In this document: positions 23,276-33,398 of the stretch, in pieces
Position numbering within the stretch: the first letter of the stretch is position 1
Layout: the number at the start of each line of letters is the position of its first letter
Assembly: GCA_028279515.1 (NCBI GenBank)
Contig: JANQNQ010000006.1
Span: forward strand, 23,815 to 87,814
Reading direction: 5' to 3'
Origin: Flavobacteriaceae bacterium
GTDB lineage: Bacteria > Bacteroidota > Bacteroidia > Flavobacteriales > Flavobacteriaceae
Length of the DNA stretch: 64,000 bases
Program-made: the position numbers and the translations under genes
The notes under the pieces: model-generated
The model's database searches: none
Told to the model about the DNA's origin: nothing
The model's input: only the letters and a program-made list of their open reading frames with translations

Positions 23276-25462
23276 TTATTGTTCTCTCTGCGGTTTAGCA
23301 ATTTGCTGCATCTCTAACTTTCGTATTTGTTTTTTGGCCATTTTTTTAGGAGCCGAAGGAAAACGTACGTCTACATGTTTAGACACGACTCTTCCAGTTG
23401 CATCCGTATGATCTGCTTTTGAAGCCACAATGTGCCAACTAAAAGAAACATTTGAGTTTCCTCCTTGAAGTTCTTTCACCATAAAACCTTCTTTCGATTT
23501 ATTGGTCACATATACTCCTTTACAATCTCCTTCTAACTGTATAAAGACCTTTAATGGATGAGATGCATCTACATGTATGTTGCGTTGTAGGTCGGCATCC
23601 AATTGAATTTTAGCTTCACCGTTTACCAATTGCCCAGTGCCATAATCTTCAAAGATGATTTCGGGCGTTTGAGGGCTAAAGGCCATGCGGTTGGTTCCAC
23701 CTGCACTATAAGCTCTGGCAGCAAAGGTGGCGCCATATACCGAATAATTAGTACCTGCAATTCTGGTGCCTACATAGGCCCAATCTTGGCTGGCTCCAGA
23801 ATTATCCTGGTTTCCATCAAAATAGCCTCCGAACTCGACGCCAGTTCCGTCGGTTCCTGCAAGGATGGCGATAGGGTCATCAGTAGTAGACCCATTGCCC
23901 GTTCTGTCCAGTTCAAAATACCCTCCTTGCCTGGCTGTGGTCGTGCTGCTTCCGTAGGCGAACCCATATACACCAGTATCATCAGAAGCTCCTGAGACCC
24001 CAGACCCATTAGGGAGTAAGGTATAAGCTATCGTTCCAGCATTTCCTACGCCGATTACACCCGTTCCTAAGGCATCTGCGCCTCCAGCAACTCCGTCGCT
24101 ACCGTTAAAGGTGCCTCCTGTACCAGCCCAAAAACCGAGTCCTGATCCATTACCTGAGCCTACCATTCCTACACCTGTAGCACTTGTATTGTAGATAAGA
24201 CCTCCAAAACCACTGGCGTTGGCTGCGGCACCAATAGTGCCAACTCCCGCACCGCCAGCTTGCCCAAACACACCAACTCCTGTGGTCGTATCGGTCCCAT
24301 AGATGCCAATACCACCAGCTGTCGAGTATCCACTGATGGCATCTTCGGTAGCAGTGGTAGCTTGTACTTCAAACACATTGTCGCCTGTTGGGGCCGTAGC
24401 TCCAATCACAAAATCACCAGCGCTTGTAATTCTTGCACGCTCTGAATCGTTGGTTCTTAAGGCAAAGTCCACAGCGTCTGTGGTACCTGCAAAATTGTTG
24501 CTTGGGTTGGTTCCGGCGTTTCCTTCTAAAGACCAATCCCGTCCGTTGGTTCCTCCCATGGCAATCCATTGAGACCCGTCCCAATAATACATGCCAGGAG
24601 TTACCTCAGTACTTCCAGAACTGGCCGTGGCCGTATTGTATACTACCAAACCAGCGGCCGGGCTTGTCACAGGACTAGCAGCATTGGTTGCTGTAAGAGC
24701 GACTCTATTTAATAAGAGTCCGCGTGTTCCGTCATTTAATTCTAGTGAAGCACTCGCATCAGGAGCTGTAGTGCTTATCCCAATATTATTGTTAGCACCA
24801 TCGATGTATAGCGTTTCGGTATCTCCGTCGGTTTCGATACGGACGTCCATATCACGACTTTCCTCGTTGATTACCAATACATCGTCTGACGCCTCTCTGA
24901 ATCTAATAAACTCTCTGTTTCCCGCACCGAAAGCCAATTGGTCAGCACCTGGTCGCCATATTCCTGTATTAGTGTCACCATCCCAAGAGTAGAAAGGAGC
25001 GCTTCGGCTTCCGTTGGCGCCTGCATATACTTGGTCTCCATTGGCGATGCGAAAACGCAAGGTGTTATTCGTCCTGAAATCCAAGGCTTGTGCGTCAGTG
25101 GTCCCGATGAAATTGGTTCCTGACGTGGTTCCGCTGTTTCCGTCTATAAACCATGGGTCGCCCGATGTGAAACGAACCCATTGAGATCCGCCCCAAAAAT
25201 AAAAGCCGGGTGTTACTGCTGTTAGACCGCTACCCGCAGTAGCAGTGTTGTAAACCATCAATCCATTGGCTTCTGTGCCAGAAATGGTTGAGGTGTCTCC
25301 AGTCCCAGTAAGTGTTACTCTCGGAATCAAAATTCCTTTGTCTGTAGAGGTGATGTCTAATTCGGCACTGCCATCTGGCGTTAATGTGCCTATTCCAACT
25401 TGCGCTTTGGAAATAGCAAAAGTACCCATCATAAAGATGGACAATAGTAATGTTCTTTTCAT
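23276..25462 (-). CDS. Large secreted repeat-rich surface protein
   Basis: 728 aa with signal peptide (LLLSIFMMGTFAISKAQ). Two copies of a Bacteroidota extracellular module: VGIGTLTPDGSAELDITSTD...PGFYFWGGSQWVRF (about 22-95) and IGISTTAPDASASLELNDGT...PGMYYWDGSQWIAMG (about 225-300). A Gly/Ala/Thr-rich stretch follows (about 360-540: GSGNGSGLGFWAGTGG and similar), then a conserved-looking C-terminal block (IQLDADLQRNIHVDASHPLK...GVYVTNKSKEGFMVKEL) and a basic tail. Likely an adhesin or fibre-like surface protein; no enzyme domain and no clear type IX sorting domain seen. Confidence 0.8.
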   Translation of the reverse strand: MKRTLLLSIFMMGTFAISKAQVGIGTLTPDGSAELDITSTDKGILIPRVTLTGTGDTSTISGTEANGLMVYNTATAGSGLTAVTPGFYFWGGSQWVRFTSGDPWFIDGNSGTTSGTNFIGTTDAQALDFRTNNTLRFRIANGDQVYAGANGSRSAPFYSWDGDTNTGIWRPGADQLAFGAGNREFIRFREASDDVLVINEESRDMDVRIETDGDTETLYIDGANNNIGISTTAPDASASLELNDGTRGLLLNRVALTATNAASPVTSPAAGLVVYNTATASSGSTEVTPGMYYWDGSQWIAMGGTNGRDWSLEGNAGTNPSNNFAGTTDAVDFALRTNDSERARITSAGDFVIGATAPTGDNVFEVQATTATEDAISGYSTAGGIGIYGTDTTTGVGVFGQAGGAGVGTIGAAANASGFGGLIYNTSATGVGMVGSGNGSGLGFWAGTGGTFNGSDGVAGGADALGTGVIGVGNAGTIAYTLLPNGSGVSGASDDTGVYGFAYGSSTTTARQGGYFELDRTGNGSTTDDPIAILAGTDGTGVEFGGYFDGNQDNSGASQDWAYVGTRIAGTNYSVYGATFAARAYSAGGTNRMAFSPQTPEIIFEDYGTGQLVNGEAKIQLDADLQRNIHVDASHPLKVFIQLEGDCKGVYVTNKSKEGFMVKELQGGNSNVSFSWHIVASKADHTDATGRVVSKHVDVRFPSAPKKMAKKQIRKLEMQQIAKPQREQ

Positions 25463-25643
25463 AGGTTTTTGGGCAAAAATTATAGCTAAATATAATCGGA
25501 CTTTTGTTAAATTATTTGCGGTTTTACCGTACTCGTGTTAAAAATGTTGTGAAGATGTTAGATTTATTTGTGAAAGTGCAGTTGACTGTGGTTTAGTGAG
25601 TTGTGAAAAATCGTAGGACAATTCGGTGAATCCATGGATCGGG

Positions 25644-25676
25644 TTGCCTTTGCCGCTAATTTTTTGAATACATTTG
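25644..25676 (+). promoter_or_regulatory. Promoter placing +1 at or near the ATG of the PLP deaminase gene
   Basis: -7 box TACATTTG at 25669-25676, TTG at 25644-25646 (22-nt spacer) and an alternative TTTG at 25649-25652. The ATG is at 25681, only 5 nt after the -7 box, so the mRNA may have almost no leader. Confidence 0.55.
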
Positions 25677-25680
25677 AGTT

Positions 25681-26583
25681 ATGATTACAGTACGCAATCA
25701 AAAGGTCAAATTGAACCTGCCAAACGACATTTCGGTTTTTATGAAGCGAGAAGATCGTATCCATCCTTTTGTCTCAGGAAACAAGTATCGAAAACTCAAG
25801 TACAATTTAGAGAAAGCGCAAAGTCAAGGTTACAAAACACTGCTGACCTTTGGTGGAGCGTATTCAAATCACATTGCAGCGACAGCCGTGGCGGCACAAC
25901 AACAAGGTTTTCGGGCAATTGGCGTCATTCGGGGAGAAGAACTTCACAATCTTATTGATGAAAACCCAACGCTTCGTTTCGCTCAATCTTGCGGCATGAA
26001 ATTCAAATTTATTTCTCGAGAAGCTTATCGAGTAAAGAATGCTCCCGCCTTTGTAAATGACTTGCGTTCAGAATTTGGTGATTTTTTCTTAATTCCTGAA
26101 GGGGGAACCAATACACTTGCTGTTAGAGGCTGTGAAGAAATTTTGACTTCAGGAGATGCAATGTTCGACTATATCTGCTGCCCTGTCGGAACTGGAGGAA
26201 CCATTTCTGGACTCATTAATTGTTCAAAACTTGGTCAACAAGTTTTGGGTTTTCCAGCCCTTAAAGGAGATTTTTTGCGCGAAGAGATTCGTAAATTTGC
26301 GAATAATGATCGGTGGAAACTGATCACGGATTATCATTTTGGGGGCTATGCCAAGATCAATGAAGATCTGGTTCGTTTTTTGAATGATTTCAAACGACAA
26401 ACGCAGATTCCGCTAGATCCGGTGTACACAGGTAAAATGATGTACGGCATACTAGACCTTGTGAAAAAGGGTTATTTTAAAGAAGGAACTCAGATTTTGG
26501 CCATCCATACTGGAGGTTTACAGGGAATTGCCGGAATGAATGAACGACTTAAAAAGAAGAACATACCGTTAATTGAACTATGA
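25681..26583 (+). CDS. PLP-dependent ACC deaminase / D-cysteine desulfhydrase family
   Basis: 300 aa, fold type II PLP enzyme. The PLP lysine is K35 in SGNKYRKLKYN; the asparagine loop is FGGAYSNHIAATA; the phosphate loop is CPVGTGGTISGL. Family members act as D-cysteine desulfhydrase or 1-aminocyclopropane-1-carboxylate deaminase; which applies cannot be told from these motifs. First gene of a coupled trio: its stop overlaps the start of the next gene (ATGA). Confidence 0.85.
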   Translation: MITVRNQKVKLNLPNDISVFMKREDRIHPFVSGNKYRKLKYNLEKAQSQGYKTLLTFGGAYSNHIAATAVAAQQQGFRAIGVIRGEELHNLIDENPTLRFAQSCGMKFKFISREAYRVKNAPAFVNDLRSEFGDFFLIPEGGTNTLAVRGCEEILTSGDAMFDYICCPVGTGGTISGLINCSKLGQQVLGFPALKGDFLREEIRKFANNDRWKLITDYHFGGYAKINEDLVRFLNDFKRQTQIPLDPVYTGKMMYGILDLVKKGYFKEGTQILAIHTGGLQGIAGMNERLKKKNIPLIEL

Positions 26584-27401
26584 TGGGTAAACGATTGATA
26601 TTAGCTTTAGGAGTGATTTTTTTGGTTGGCTGTAAAAGTCAACGTGTAGTGGTCACTAAAGAGAAAAAAGAAAAGCCAAGGGTGGTGGTGACAACCCCAA
26701 AGAAGGAGGACTCTCCTGTCGTTATGAAGAAAGAGCCGAACCCAGTTCCTAAGAGCGGAGATGTTGTGTCGCATTACATTGACACCTACAAAGATATTGC
26801 CATGTCCGAAATGGAGAAATTTGGAATTCCCGCAAGCATCACTTTGGCACAAGGGATTCTAGAGTCAGGAGCCGGAAGAGGCGATTTAACACAACGTGCT
26901 AACAATCACTTTGGTATCAAGTGCCATAAAGGATGGAAAGGAGAGCGCGTATATCACGACGATGATAAGCGAGGAGAATGCTTCCGAAAATATGCGCATC
27001 CTGAGTATTCATTTAGAGACCATTCGCTGTTCCTGTCAGAAAGAAAACGATATATGTTCCTTTTCAGATTGGAAAAAGATGATTACCGTGGTTGGGCGAA
27101 GGGCTTAAGAAAGGCTGGATACGCGACCGATCCAAAATACCCAACCAAGCTCATCAGTCTGATCGAGCGATACAATTTGTATGACTACGACGCGATTGTA
27201 CTTGAGAAAGACCCTAAGGATGCACGTAAGATCGTTAAGCGCAAGGACAAGTACACCGTGAAAAAGGGAGATACCTTATACTCGATCGCGAGAAAGAACA
27301 AAATAACTGTCGATCAATTAAAAGCACTGAACAGCCTTGACAACAATGACATTTACATTGGTCAAGTGTTGTATGTTAAACCACTCGAAAAAGATTTTTA
27401 A
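26580..27401 (+). CDS. Glucosaminidase (FlgJ-type) lipoprotein with C-terminal LysM
   Basis: 273 aa. Lipoprotein signal [13 protein letters not shown], a Lys/Pro/Val-rich spacer (25-60), a glucosaminidase domain (about 70-205: [25 protein letters not shown], with the catalytic-type Glu, [41 protein letters not shown]) and one LysM (about 222-268: [16 protein letters not shown]). Probably trims peptidoglycan from the periplasmic side. ATG 26580 overlaps the upstream stop; ATG 26583 is equally possible. Its stop shares one base with the hemL start. Confidence 0.9.
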   Translation: MMGKRLILALGVIFLVGCKSQRVVVTKEKKEKPRVVVTTPKKEDSPVVMKKEPNPVPKSGDVVSHYIDTYKDIAMSEMEKFGIPASITLAQGILESGAGRGDLTQRANNHFGIKCHKGWKGERVYHDDDKRGECFRKYAHPEYSFRDHSLFLSERKRYMFLFRLEKDDYRGWAKGLRKAGYATDPKYPTKLISLIERYNLYDYDAIVLEKDPKDARKIVKRKDKYTVKKGDTLYSIARKNKITVDQLKALNSLDNNDIYIGQVLYVKPLEKDF

Positions 27402-28687
27402 TGATTTATCAAAGAAGTAGCGCCTTATTCAAAGAGGCGTCACAATATATTCCTGGTGGAGTAAATTCTCCTGTAAGAGCATTTAAAGCCGTGGGTGGCA
27501 CCCCAATTTTTGTCAAAGAAGCCAAAGGGGCTTATTTGTACGATGAAGATGGAAACCGTTTGATCGATTATATCGCTTCATGGGGCCCAATGATTTTGGG
27601 GCATGCCTACGAACCTGTTGTCAATGCGGTCGTTGATAAAGCAAAAAAGGGTACTTCCTTCGGAATGCCTACAGAAATAGAGACGGATATCGCCAAGCTG
27701 GCTGTGTCTATGGTGCCTAACATTGATAAAATTCGTTTTGTAAATAGTGGTACAGAAGCATGCATGAGTGCTGTTAGATTGGCGCGTGGATTCACCGGAA
27801 GAGATAAGATAATAAAGTTTGCTGGATGTTACCACGGACATAGTGATTCGTTCTTGATTCAAGCAGGAAGTGGGGCAGTTACCTTCGGAGCACCTAACAG
27901 TCCTGGAGTTACCCAAGGAACTGCTAAAGACACCCTGTTAGCTCGATTTAACGACTTGTCTAATGTGCAGCAATTGCTTGAAGCCAATAAAGGTGAGATT
28001 GCAGCGATCATTATTGAACCGGTACCTGGAAATATGGGCTGTATCTTACCAAAAGATGGTTTTATGGAAGGGTTACGTTCGCTATGTGACCAACATGATA
28101 CCTTGTTGATTTTTGATGAAGTGATGACTGGATTTCGATTGGCAAGAGGTGGTGCTCAGGAAACCTTGGGAATTGATGCAGACATTGTCTGCTTCGGAAA
28201 GGTTATTGGTGGCGGACTCCCAGTAGGGGCCTTTGCCGCTCGCAATGAGATTATGAATCATTTGGCGCCATTGGGCCCAGTATATCAAGCAGGTACGCTT
28301 TCGGGAAATCCGTTGGCGATGAGTGCCGGTTTGGCCATGCTGACGACACTTAACGAAAACCCTTCAATCTTTACTGAGCTGGAGGAAAAAACAGCATACT
28401 TGCACGAAGGTATAGAGAAGGCGTTACGTGCCACGGATCTAGCCTTTCAGATCAACCGTAGGGGCTCTATGGTATCTGTGCATTTCACTGATACGCCAGT
28501 AGTGGATTTCGAAACTGCAGCCAAAGGCAATAACGATACTTTCAAAAAATACTTTCATGGCATGTTGGCCGAAGGGGTATACCTTCCGCCTAGCGCATTT
28601 GAAAGCTATTTCTTAAACAACGCACTGACCTATGATGATTTAGACTTCACCATAGCAGCCGTCGAAAAAGTGGTCAAGACCCTTTAA
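27401..28687 (+). CDS. hemL: Glutamate-1-semialdehyde 2,1-aminomutase
   Basis: PLP enzyme forming 5-aminolevulinate in the C5 haem pathway. 428 aa, full length: N-terminal [56 protein letters not shown] and the PLP lysine in [15 protein letters not shown]. Third gene of the coupled trio, with 1-nt overlap to the previous stop. Its 3' end overlaps the convergent M61-like gene by 14 bp. Confidence 0.96.
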   Translation: MIYQRSSALFKEASQYIPGGVNSPVRAFKAVGGTPIFVKEAKGAYLYDEDGNRLIDYIASWGPMILGHAYEPVVNAVVDKAKKGTSFGMPTEIETDIAKLAVSMVPNIDKIRFVNSGTEACMSAVRLARGFTGRDKIIKFAGCYHGHSDSFLIQAGSGAVTFGAPNSPGVTQGTAKDTLLARFNDLSNVQQLLEANKGEIAAIIIEPVPGNMGCILPKDGFMEGLRSLCDQHDTLLIFDEVMTGFRLARGGAQETLGIDADIVCFGKVIGGGLPVGAFAARNEIMNHLAPLGPVYQAGTLSGNPLAMSAGLAMLTTLNENPSIFTELEEKTAYLHEGIEKALRATDLAFQINRRGSMVSVHFTDTPVVDFETAAKGNNDTFKKYFHGMLAEGVYLPPSAFESYFLNNALTYDDLDFTIAAVEKVVKTL

Positions 28688-30371
28688 AGGCAAGTGCCGC
28701 GGTATTTTTATCGTTGTGTTTAAGCTTCGGAATCGGTAGCACCTTTGCAGGGAAAAAACGTATGGTGTCTTCCTTTCCTTCTCGAATGACGGTAAGCTTG
28801 GCCTCTCGGTCGGGGCGATGCATATAACTTCGAAAAGAAACTCGATCTCCTTTGCGCAAACCTGCTTCATAGGCCTTTGAATCGATGTCAATTTCTGCAA
28901 CATGCTTTTTGTCTTCTGTAAACTCAAAACCAAGATGATATGCATTTGAGAAGGGAGCATGGTCTAAGCCAAGATCCTTGAAAATATCGCCAATCGGCAT
29001 TGGTTTTCCAGAGTAGATATGTGTATTGAAAAAGGGTTGAAGATCTTCATTCAAGTATTGATTGGCCTTTTCGATAAAATATTCTTTATGCATACGTTGT
29101 CCAGATGCCAGTGCGTCGCGATAAAAGTCGAGCATTAGGTCATCAAGGCTGTGTTTTCCTTTGCTGTCCATTTGAATTTTCTGATCCAGATAAAAGGCAA
29201 AAAGAGCACCTCTGTAATAGGGCAACTTTTCATAATCGCGACTGCTCCAGAAGTTATCATAGTTGATCGACGAATTGGGTTTGTCTTTTACCGGAGACCG
29301 TTCGAGATTACTCACGAACGAATTGATCTCATCAATAAAATAGGCGTGGTCCAATCCGATGATCTGATTACTAGCAATATTCTTTATCGTATAGTATTCA
29401 GTAAACCCTTCACTAAACCAATACTGTCCTTCTTCATTGGCGTTTTTAATACTGTGTCCGATCCAATTGTGCGTGAGTTCGTGATTGAAGAGATAAGTAA
29501 GGTCCTTGAGCAATAAATTTTTGTTGTTGGTAGCCCTAGTGGCAAATGAGTTGGTAAGTCCGGTGCCGCCATATGAACTACCGTTCTCTCGATGGGTGGG
29601 TACAAGAGTTACTGTAAAGTATGGTTGCGAGTGGTCCCTCCAAAAAGAACGTTGTGCGGTAATGGTCTTTTGCAACATGTTGACGATTTCATCATCAGAA
29701 AAAGTTTCCCATTCTCCTCGAATCGCCAGTGAAACATCGTTTCCTTCTATTTTAAACGGATACACTCTAAAATCACCTCCAACAAAGACGGCTGTATGAA
29801 ATTCGTTTAACGAGGTGGCTTCCAAGAATTGAACAGATTCCTTACTTCCGAAGCTATTGTGAACAATGTTTTCTTCGGAAAAGCCCTTCCATGAGATTTC
29901 AATGTCCATAAGCCCAGTTTCGGGATGCATCCCTGTTTGAGGCACCATAAATAAGCTGTGCGAAAAAGCGCTGAAGTATTTTGGTTGTACCACTGGCCTA
30001 TAAGATTTCTGGTCGGTAAGAACTCCAGGTGAGTCTTGCAAAATATGATATTCAAACCGCAAATTGCCTAGCCCTGGATCATGATGAATTTCTATGAACC
30101 CCTCATCCTTGTTTTTATGAATAGAAGCCTCGGCATTTAAGAGTTTCATATCTCCAATGCACTGATGCAAATTTTCTTCGCCCCAAGCCTTGTCTAGAAA
30201 CATAAGTTTGGTGATGCCGGTAATGTCGGCTGGGAATTCAGCAAGGATCTTTAGTTGATGTCGTTCATTTTCAAATACCTTTTTGACTGTGTATTTGATG
30301 GTCGGTTCACCTTGAGAGTGGCACGAAAATAAGATCAAGGCCGAAACGACCAAGAGGAATACTTTTTTCAT
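28674..30371 (-). CDS. M61-like peptidase lipoprotein with C-terminal PDZ-like domain
   Basis: 565 aa. Lipoprotein signal ([14 protein letters not shown]). The zinc motif HELTH ([13 protein letters not shown]) is followed by a downstream Glu in [10 protein letters not shown], the gluzincin pattern of M61 glycyl aminopeptidase-type enzymes. The C-terminus has a PDZ-like region ([33 protein letters not shown]), typical for M61 proteins. Substrate unknown; likely periplasmic. It overlaps the 3' end of hemL by 14 bp. Confidence 0.85.
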   Translation of the reverse strand: MKKVFLLVVSALILFSCHSQGEPTIKYTVKKVFENERHQLKILAEFPADITGITKLMFLDKAWGEENLHQCIGDMKLLNAEASIHKNKDEGFIEIHHDPGLGNLRFEYHILQDSPGVLTDQKSYRPVVQPKYFSAFSHSLFMVPQTGMHPETGLMDIEISWKGFSEENIVHNSFGSKESVQFLEATSLNEFHTAVFVGGDFRVYPFKIEGNDVSLAIRGEWETFSDDEIVNMLQKTITAQRSFWRDHSQPYFTVTLVPTHRENGSSYGGTGLTNSFATRATNNKNLLLKDLTYLFNHELTHNWIGHSIKNANEEGQYWFSEGFTEYYTIKNIASNQIIGLDHAYFIDEINSFVSNLERSPVKDKPNSSINYDNFWSSRDYEKLPYYRGALFAFYLDQKIQMDSKGKHSLDDLMLDFYRDALASGQRMHKEYFIEKANQYLNEDLQPFFNTHIYSGKPMPIGDIFKDLGLDHAPFSNAYHLGFEFTEDKKHVAEIDIDSKAYEAGLRKGDRVSFRSYMHRPDREAKLTVIREGKEDTIRFFPAKVLPIPKLKHNDKNTAALAFKGS

Positions 30372-30427
30372 AGTTTGAATCTTTGGTAATGTATTAAAGA
30401 CTGTGCAAAAATTTCTGTGTCACAAAA

Positions 30428-30459
30428 GAGCGCGACCAGAACTTTCTCTGGTCGCGCTC
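30428..30459 (-). terminator. Strong terminator after the 147-aa secreted protein gene
   Basis: 13-bp perfect stem GAGCGCGACCAGA / TCTGGTCGCGCTC, 6-nt loop, followed on the minus strand by TTTTG. It lies 28 bp past the stop of the gene ending at 30488. Confidence 0.9.
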
Positions 30460-30487
30460 AAAATTGGTTGGTCGAAATTCTAGTTGA

Positions 30488-30931
30488 CTATCGCTTGCTG
30501 ATCTTCGTTTTTAGCTCCTTGGCAATAGATCTGAAACGCTGCACTACTTGGTCTGAGGCCGTTTCTTTATCGACAAAAAGCTTTAGGCGCCCAGACGACA
30601 AACGCACTTCATAAACGGTCTGTCCTGCACTCTCTTTTGCCCACTCATACGTCTTTGAAAAGCCTGAAGCTTTAGTTTTTCCAAATTCGTTAAATAAGAA
30701 TTTTTTGAGTTGAGCGGTCTTATACTTGTTAAAGCGGGCTTTGACCATGTACGAATCGTCTTCGTCAATTACCGAAAATGAGCTGTAGTGGTTTTTGTCC
30801 TGAATGTCCCCATTAATAGCAACTTCTACTTTCGTTGGGGGTTTCGGTGGCTCTGGTGGCGTCGGAGCTTGGGCTAACGCTGTTGAGATTCCTGCAATAA
30901 GTACGATTGTGATTTGAATTACTGTTTTCAT
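30488..30931 (-). CDS. Secreted protein of unknown function
   Basis: 147 aa with a signal peptide (IQITIVLIAGISTALAQ) followed by a Pro-rich start of the mature part (APTPPEPPKPPTK). The rest is a small mixed alpha/beta domain with no motif I recognise. It is directly downstream of the response-regulator gene on the same strand (55-bp gap), so co-transcription with the two-component system is possible. Confidence 0.7.
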   Translation of the reverse strand: MKTVIQITIVLIAGISTALAQAPTPPEPPKPPTKVEVAINGDIQDKNHYSSFSVIDEDDSYMVKARFNKYKTAQLKKFLFNEFGKTKASGFSKTYEWAKESAGQTVYEVRLSSGRLKLFVDKETASDQVVQRFRSIAKELKTKISKR

Positions 30932-30985
30932 AACTGTTCGAATTTTGATTAATAATTATTGGATTGATGTATGTTCTTTTTTTGA

Positions 30986-31669
30986 TTATATAGTAATCTT
31001 GAAAATAAGACCCACGCCTCGAATGCTCTCAATAGCAATATTTGGATCCTCTTTAAAGTATTTGCGCAATCTGCTGATAAACACATCCATGCTACGACCT
31101 GAGAAAAAGTCATCGCTTCCCCACACGGCATTCAATACATCTTCTCTCTTCACCGTTTCATTGACATGCTGCAAGAAATATTGAATGAGCACGGTTTCCT
31201 TCTGTGTGAGCCGTTGTACTTTTTCATTGATTTTGAGTATATGATTCTTTGAATCAAAGTTATACGCACCAACCGAGGTAGTGCTAATCTCCTTAGGTTT
31301 GATTCCTTTGGCTCGTTTTAAAATGTTTTGCAATTTCAATACAAGGATGTCGGCTTCAAAGGGTTTTACAATGTAATCATCGGCTCCTAACTTTAATCCT
31401 TTGATTTTATCCTCTTTCATCTTCTTAGCGGTTAGGAATATAAAAGGAGTTTCAGGGTTGATGTCTACGATCTTTTCTGCCAATGAAAATCCGTCCATTT
31501 TCGGCATCATTACATCCAGAACGCATATGTCAAAAGTTTGTGTGTTAAAGGTTTCAAGCCCTTCCAGTCCATCTTTGGTCCAGGTCACCTCATACCCATG
31601 GATTTCTAAATATTGCTTTAGGATGCTACCGAAATCTTGATCGTCTTCTGCTAATAGAATGCGTTGCAT
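30986..31669 (-). CDS. OmpR/RprY-type response regulator
   Basis: 227 aa: receiver domain (LLAEDDQDFGSILKQYL, phospho-Asp in CVLDVMMPKMDG, conserved Lys in FLTAKKM, GADDYIVKPFE) and a winged-helix OmpR-type DNA-binding domain (LTQKETVLIQYFL...SMDVFISRLRKYF). It starts 4 nt after the stop of the histidine kinase, so both are one operon. The length and sequence pattern resemble RprY of Bacteroides. Five TTAAC boxes with 11-12 bp spacing upstream of the operon may be its target. Confidence 0.93.
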   Translation of the reverse strand: MQRILLAEDDQDFGSILKQYLEIHGYEVTWTKDGLEGLETFNTQTFDICVLDVMMPKMDGFSLAEKIVDINPETPFIFLTAKKMKEDKIKGLKLGADDYIVKPFEADILVLKLQNILKRAKGIKPKEISTTSVGAYNFDSKNHILKINEKVQRLTQKETVLIQYFLQHVNETVKREDVLNAVWGSDDFFSGRSMDVFISRLRKYFKEDPNIAIESIRGVGLIFKITI

Positions 31670-31673
31670 AGGT

Positions 31674-33077
31674 TTATACGTTTAAGGGGATACTAATGAT
31701 GAATTCGGTTCCTTGGCCAACTTCACTTTGCGCACTAATATGGCCATTATGTGCTTTTACAATTTGATTGGCATAATACAGCCCGAGCCCCAATCCTTTA
31801 ACATCATGACGGTCGCCATCGGTTACTCGGTAAAACTTCTCAAAAACCTCTTTTAAATTTTTCGAAGAAATCCCAATTCCATGGTCTTTGATGCTGATGA
31901 GGTATTCCTTAGCATTAAATTGGCTTGATATTTCAATACTTTTCTCGTCTCCTCCATATTTCACTGCATTTTCAAGAATGTTGTGCAGTGCAGTGGTCAG
32001 CAAGAATCGATCGATTTGAAGCTCAGCCTTTTCCGGCGAAATATCTGCTTTAACCGCCACATTCTTTTCTTTTATTGAGAGTTCAAAATCCTGAAGCATT
32101 TGGCGTAAATAGACGGAAGCTTCCGTAGGCTCTTTCTGAAGGGTCATTTTTTCTGCACCAAGGCTGTTGCTCATGACTTGATCAATGAGTTTTTGCAAAC
32201 GGCTGTTTTGTCGGTCTATAATATCAAGTGTACTATTCAATGCTTTTGGCGATTGTACTACCGTATCAGTTCGTAGGCTCTTGGAGGCAATGCTCAAGGT
32301 GGCCAAAGGTGTTTTTAGTTCATGCGTGATATTGTTGATGAAGTCGGTTTTGATATCGGTCACCTTCTTTTGTTTTATCAAAGCACTGATCGAATAAAAA
32401 AGCAGTCCGATGACAAATAAAAACAGAAGTAATGAAGAGACAAACAATGCCGTCATGCGACCAAACACAATACGTTGCCAATCGGCAATGTTCATAAGGT
32501 CTTGTGTTTTAACAACAAATTCAAATTCTAAAGGGATTTGCGCAAGATCCTCTTCAGAACCATCGCTCTGAAAGCTGGAGTTCCAAGTGGCCGTACTGAT
32601 CAAATAACCATTCTCTTTAGGGAAGTCTTCACCGATAAAGAACATACCCTCTTCTTGGCGCGTTGGGAAAATGGTGTCAATACCAGTACTATCAACAATA
32701 GCAATGTTTAAAATGTTCTTTTGGTATTGAATGTCATACTCCAGTCCGACCTTTTTGACTTCCTTATTATAGGCCTCAACAAAATGTGGATTGGCTGATT
32801 CAGCAATTAGTTTCAGCGAATTCATGATACTGTCCTTACTGATGGATTTCATCTTGTACTTGGCCAACAACCCTAAGAACTTTTCTGACCAAACCGTTTC
32901 TAGAGAATCAATCACCGGGGTTTCATCGTCTATCTTGGAGATTACCTTCTTCGTTTCTGCCAAAAAAGCCTTTTTCTTTAGTTGATAGGTATTGTGTATC
33001 AAGTAGGCTTGAATTCCTGACAGCGCCAGTAAGGCGATGATCGAAGTAATAATTAGTATGTTGATCTTACGATGCAT
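31674..33077 (-). CDS. Membrane sensor histidine kinase (RprX-like)
   Basis: 467 aa from ATG 33077 (MHRKINILIITS...); the longer frame to 33140 adds 21 unlikely residues. TM1 about 6-26, a periplasmic sensor region, TM2 about 212-232 (LFVSSLLLFLFVIGLLFY), HisKA with phospho-His in FINNITHELKTPLATL, and HATPase_c with ENAVKYGG (N box), DHGIGISSKNLKEVFEKFYRV and GLGLGLYYANQI. The signal is unknown; neighbours suggest envelope state. Confidence 0.93.
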   Translation of the reverse strand: MHRKINILIITSIIALLALSGIQAYLIHNTYQLKKKAFLAETKKVISKIDDETPVIDSLETVWSEKFLGLLAKYKMKSISKDSIMNSLKLIAESANPHFVEAYNKEVKKVGLEYDIQYQKNILNIAIVDSTGIDTIFPTRQEEGMFFIGEDFPKENGYLISTATWNSSFQSDGSEEDLAQIPLEFEFVVKTQDLMNIADWQRIVFGRMTALFVSSLLLFLFVIGLLFYSISALIKQKKVTDIKTDFINNITHELKTPLATLSIASKSLRTDTVVQSPKALNSTLDIIDRQNSRLQKLIDQVMSNSLGAEKMTLQKEPTEASVYLRQMLQDFELSIKEKNVAVKADISPEKAELQIDRFLLTTALHNILENAVKYGGDEKSIEISSQFNAKEYLISIKDHGIGISSKNLKEVFEKFYRVTDGDRHDVKGLGLGLYYANQIVKAHNGHISAQSEVGQGTEFIISIPLNV

Positions 33078-33153
33078 ATGAGCATGAATACGTTTAGGTT
33101 TGTGATTCAAATGTATTACAAAACAAGGATAAGAGCACAATGAAGAACATGCG

Positions 33154-33277
33154 TTAACCGAGCATTAACCTGTGTTGTTATGTCGATTCCCGTAGAATCG
33201 GGATTTGAAGGTGAAGGGACAAGTAGTGTAGATACCTAGCTAATGATCATTAACGTAACATTAACCAATCTATTAAC
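33154..33277. promoter_or_regulatory. Five TTAAC boxes at 11-12 bp spacing upstream of the two-component operon
   Basis: TTAACC at 33154 and 33165 (11 bp apart); TTAAC at 33250, 33261 and 33273 (11 and 12 bp apart). Direct repeats on one helical face are the typical target layout for OmpR-family regulators. They lie 77-200 bp before the kinase start, so autoregulation by the adjacent regulator is a fair inference. A short stem (GATTCCCG...CGGGATT, about 33185-33205) lies between the groups. Confidence 0.45.
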
Positions 33278-33366
33278 ATGAACCTATGATACTTTTGGTG
33301 ATATTTGAAATGTCAATCAAAAAAAGGAGCAGAAGAAGATAGCATCTTTAAAGGAAGATGAATCAT

Positions 33367-33397
33367 AAAAAAAAGCGGTCAAATGACCGCTTTTTTT
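33367..33397. terminator. Terminator AGCGGTC-aaat-GACCGCT
   Basis: 7-bp stem flanked by A8 and T7, so it works on both strands. It ends the minus-strand gene whose stop is at 33399. No gene longer than about ten codons ends here from the left. Confidence 0.88.
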
Positions 33398-33398
33398 A

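Noticed and set aside
24260..25123. Plus-strand frames opposite the fibre-like gene
   Set aside because: The repetitive GC-rich composition of the surface protein opens frames on the other strand; no signal or domain is seen.
33241..33366. Small RNA between a TACTTTTG box and the terminator at 33367
   Set aside because: A -7 box at 33290-33297 has no matching -33 element, and the terminator already serves the minus-strand gene; not enough to call an RNA.
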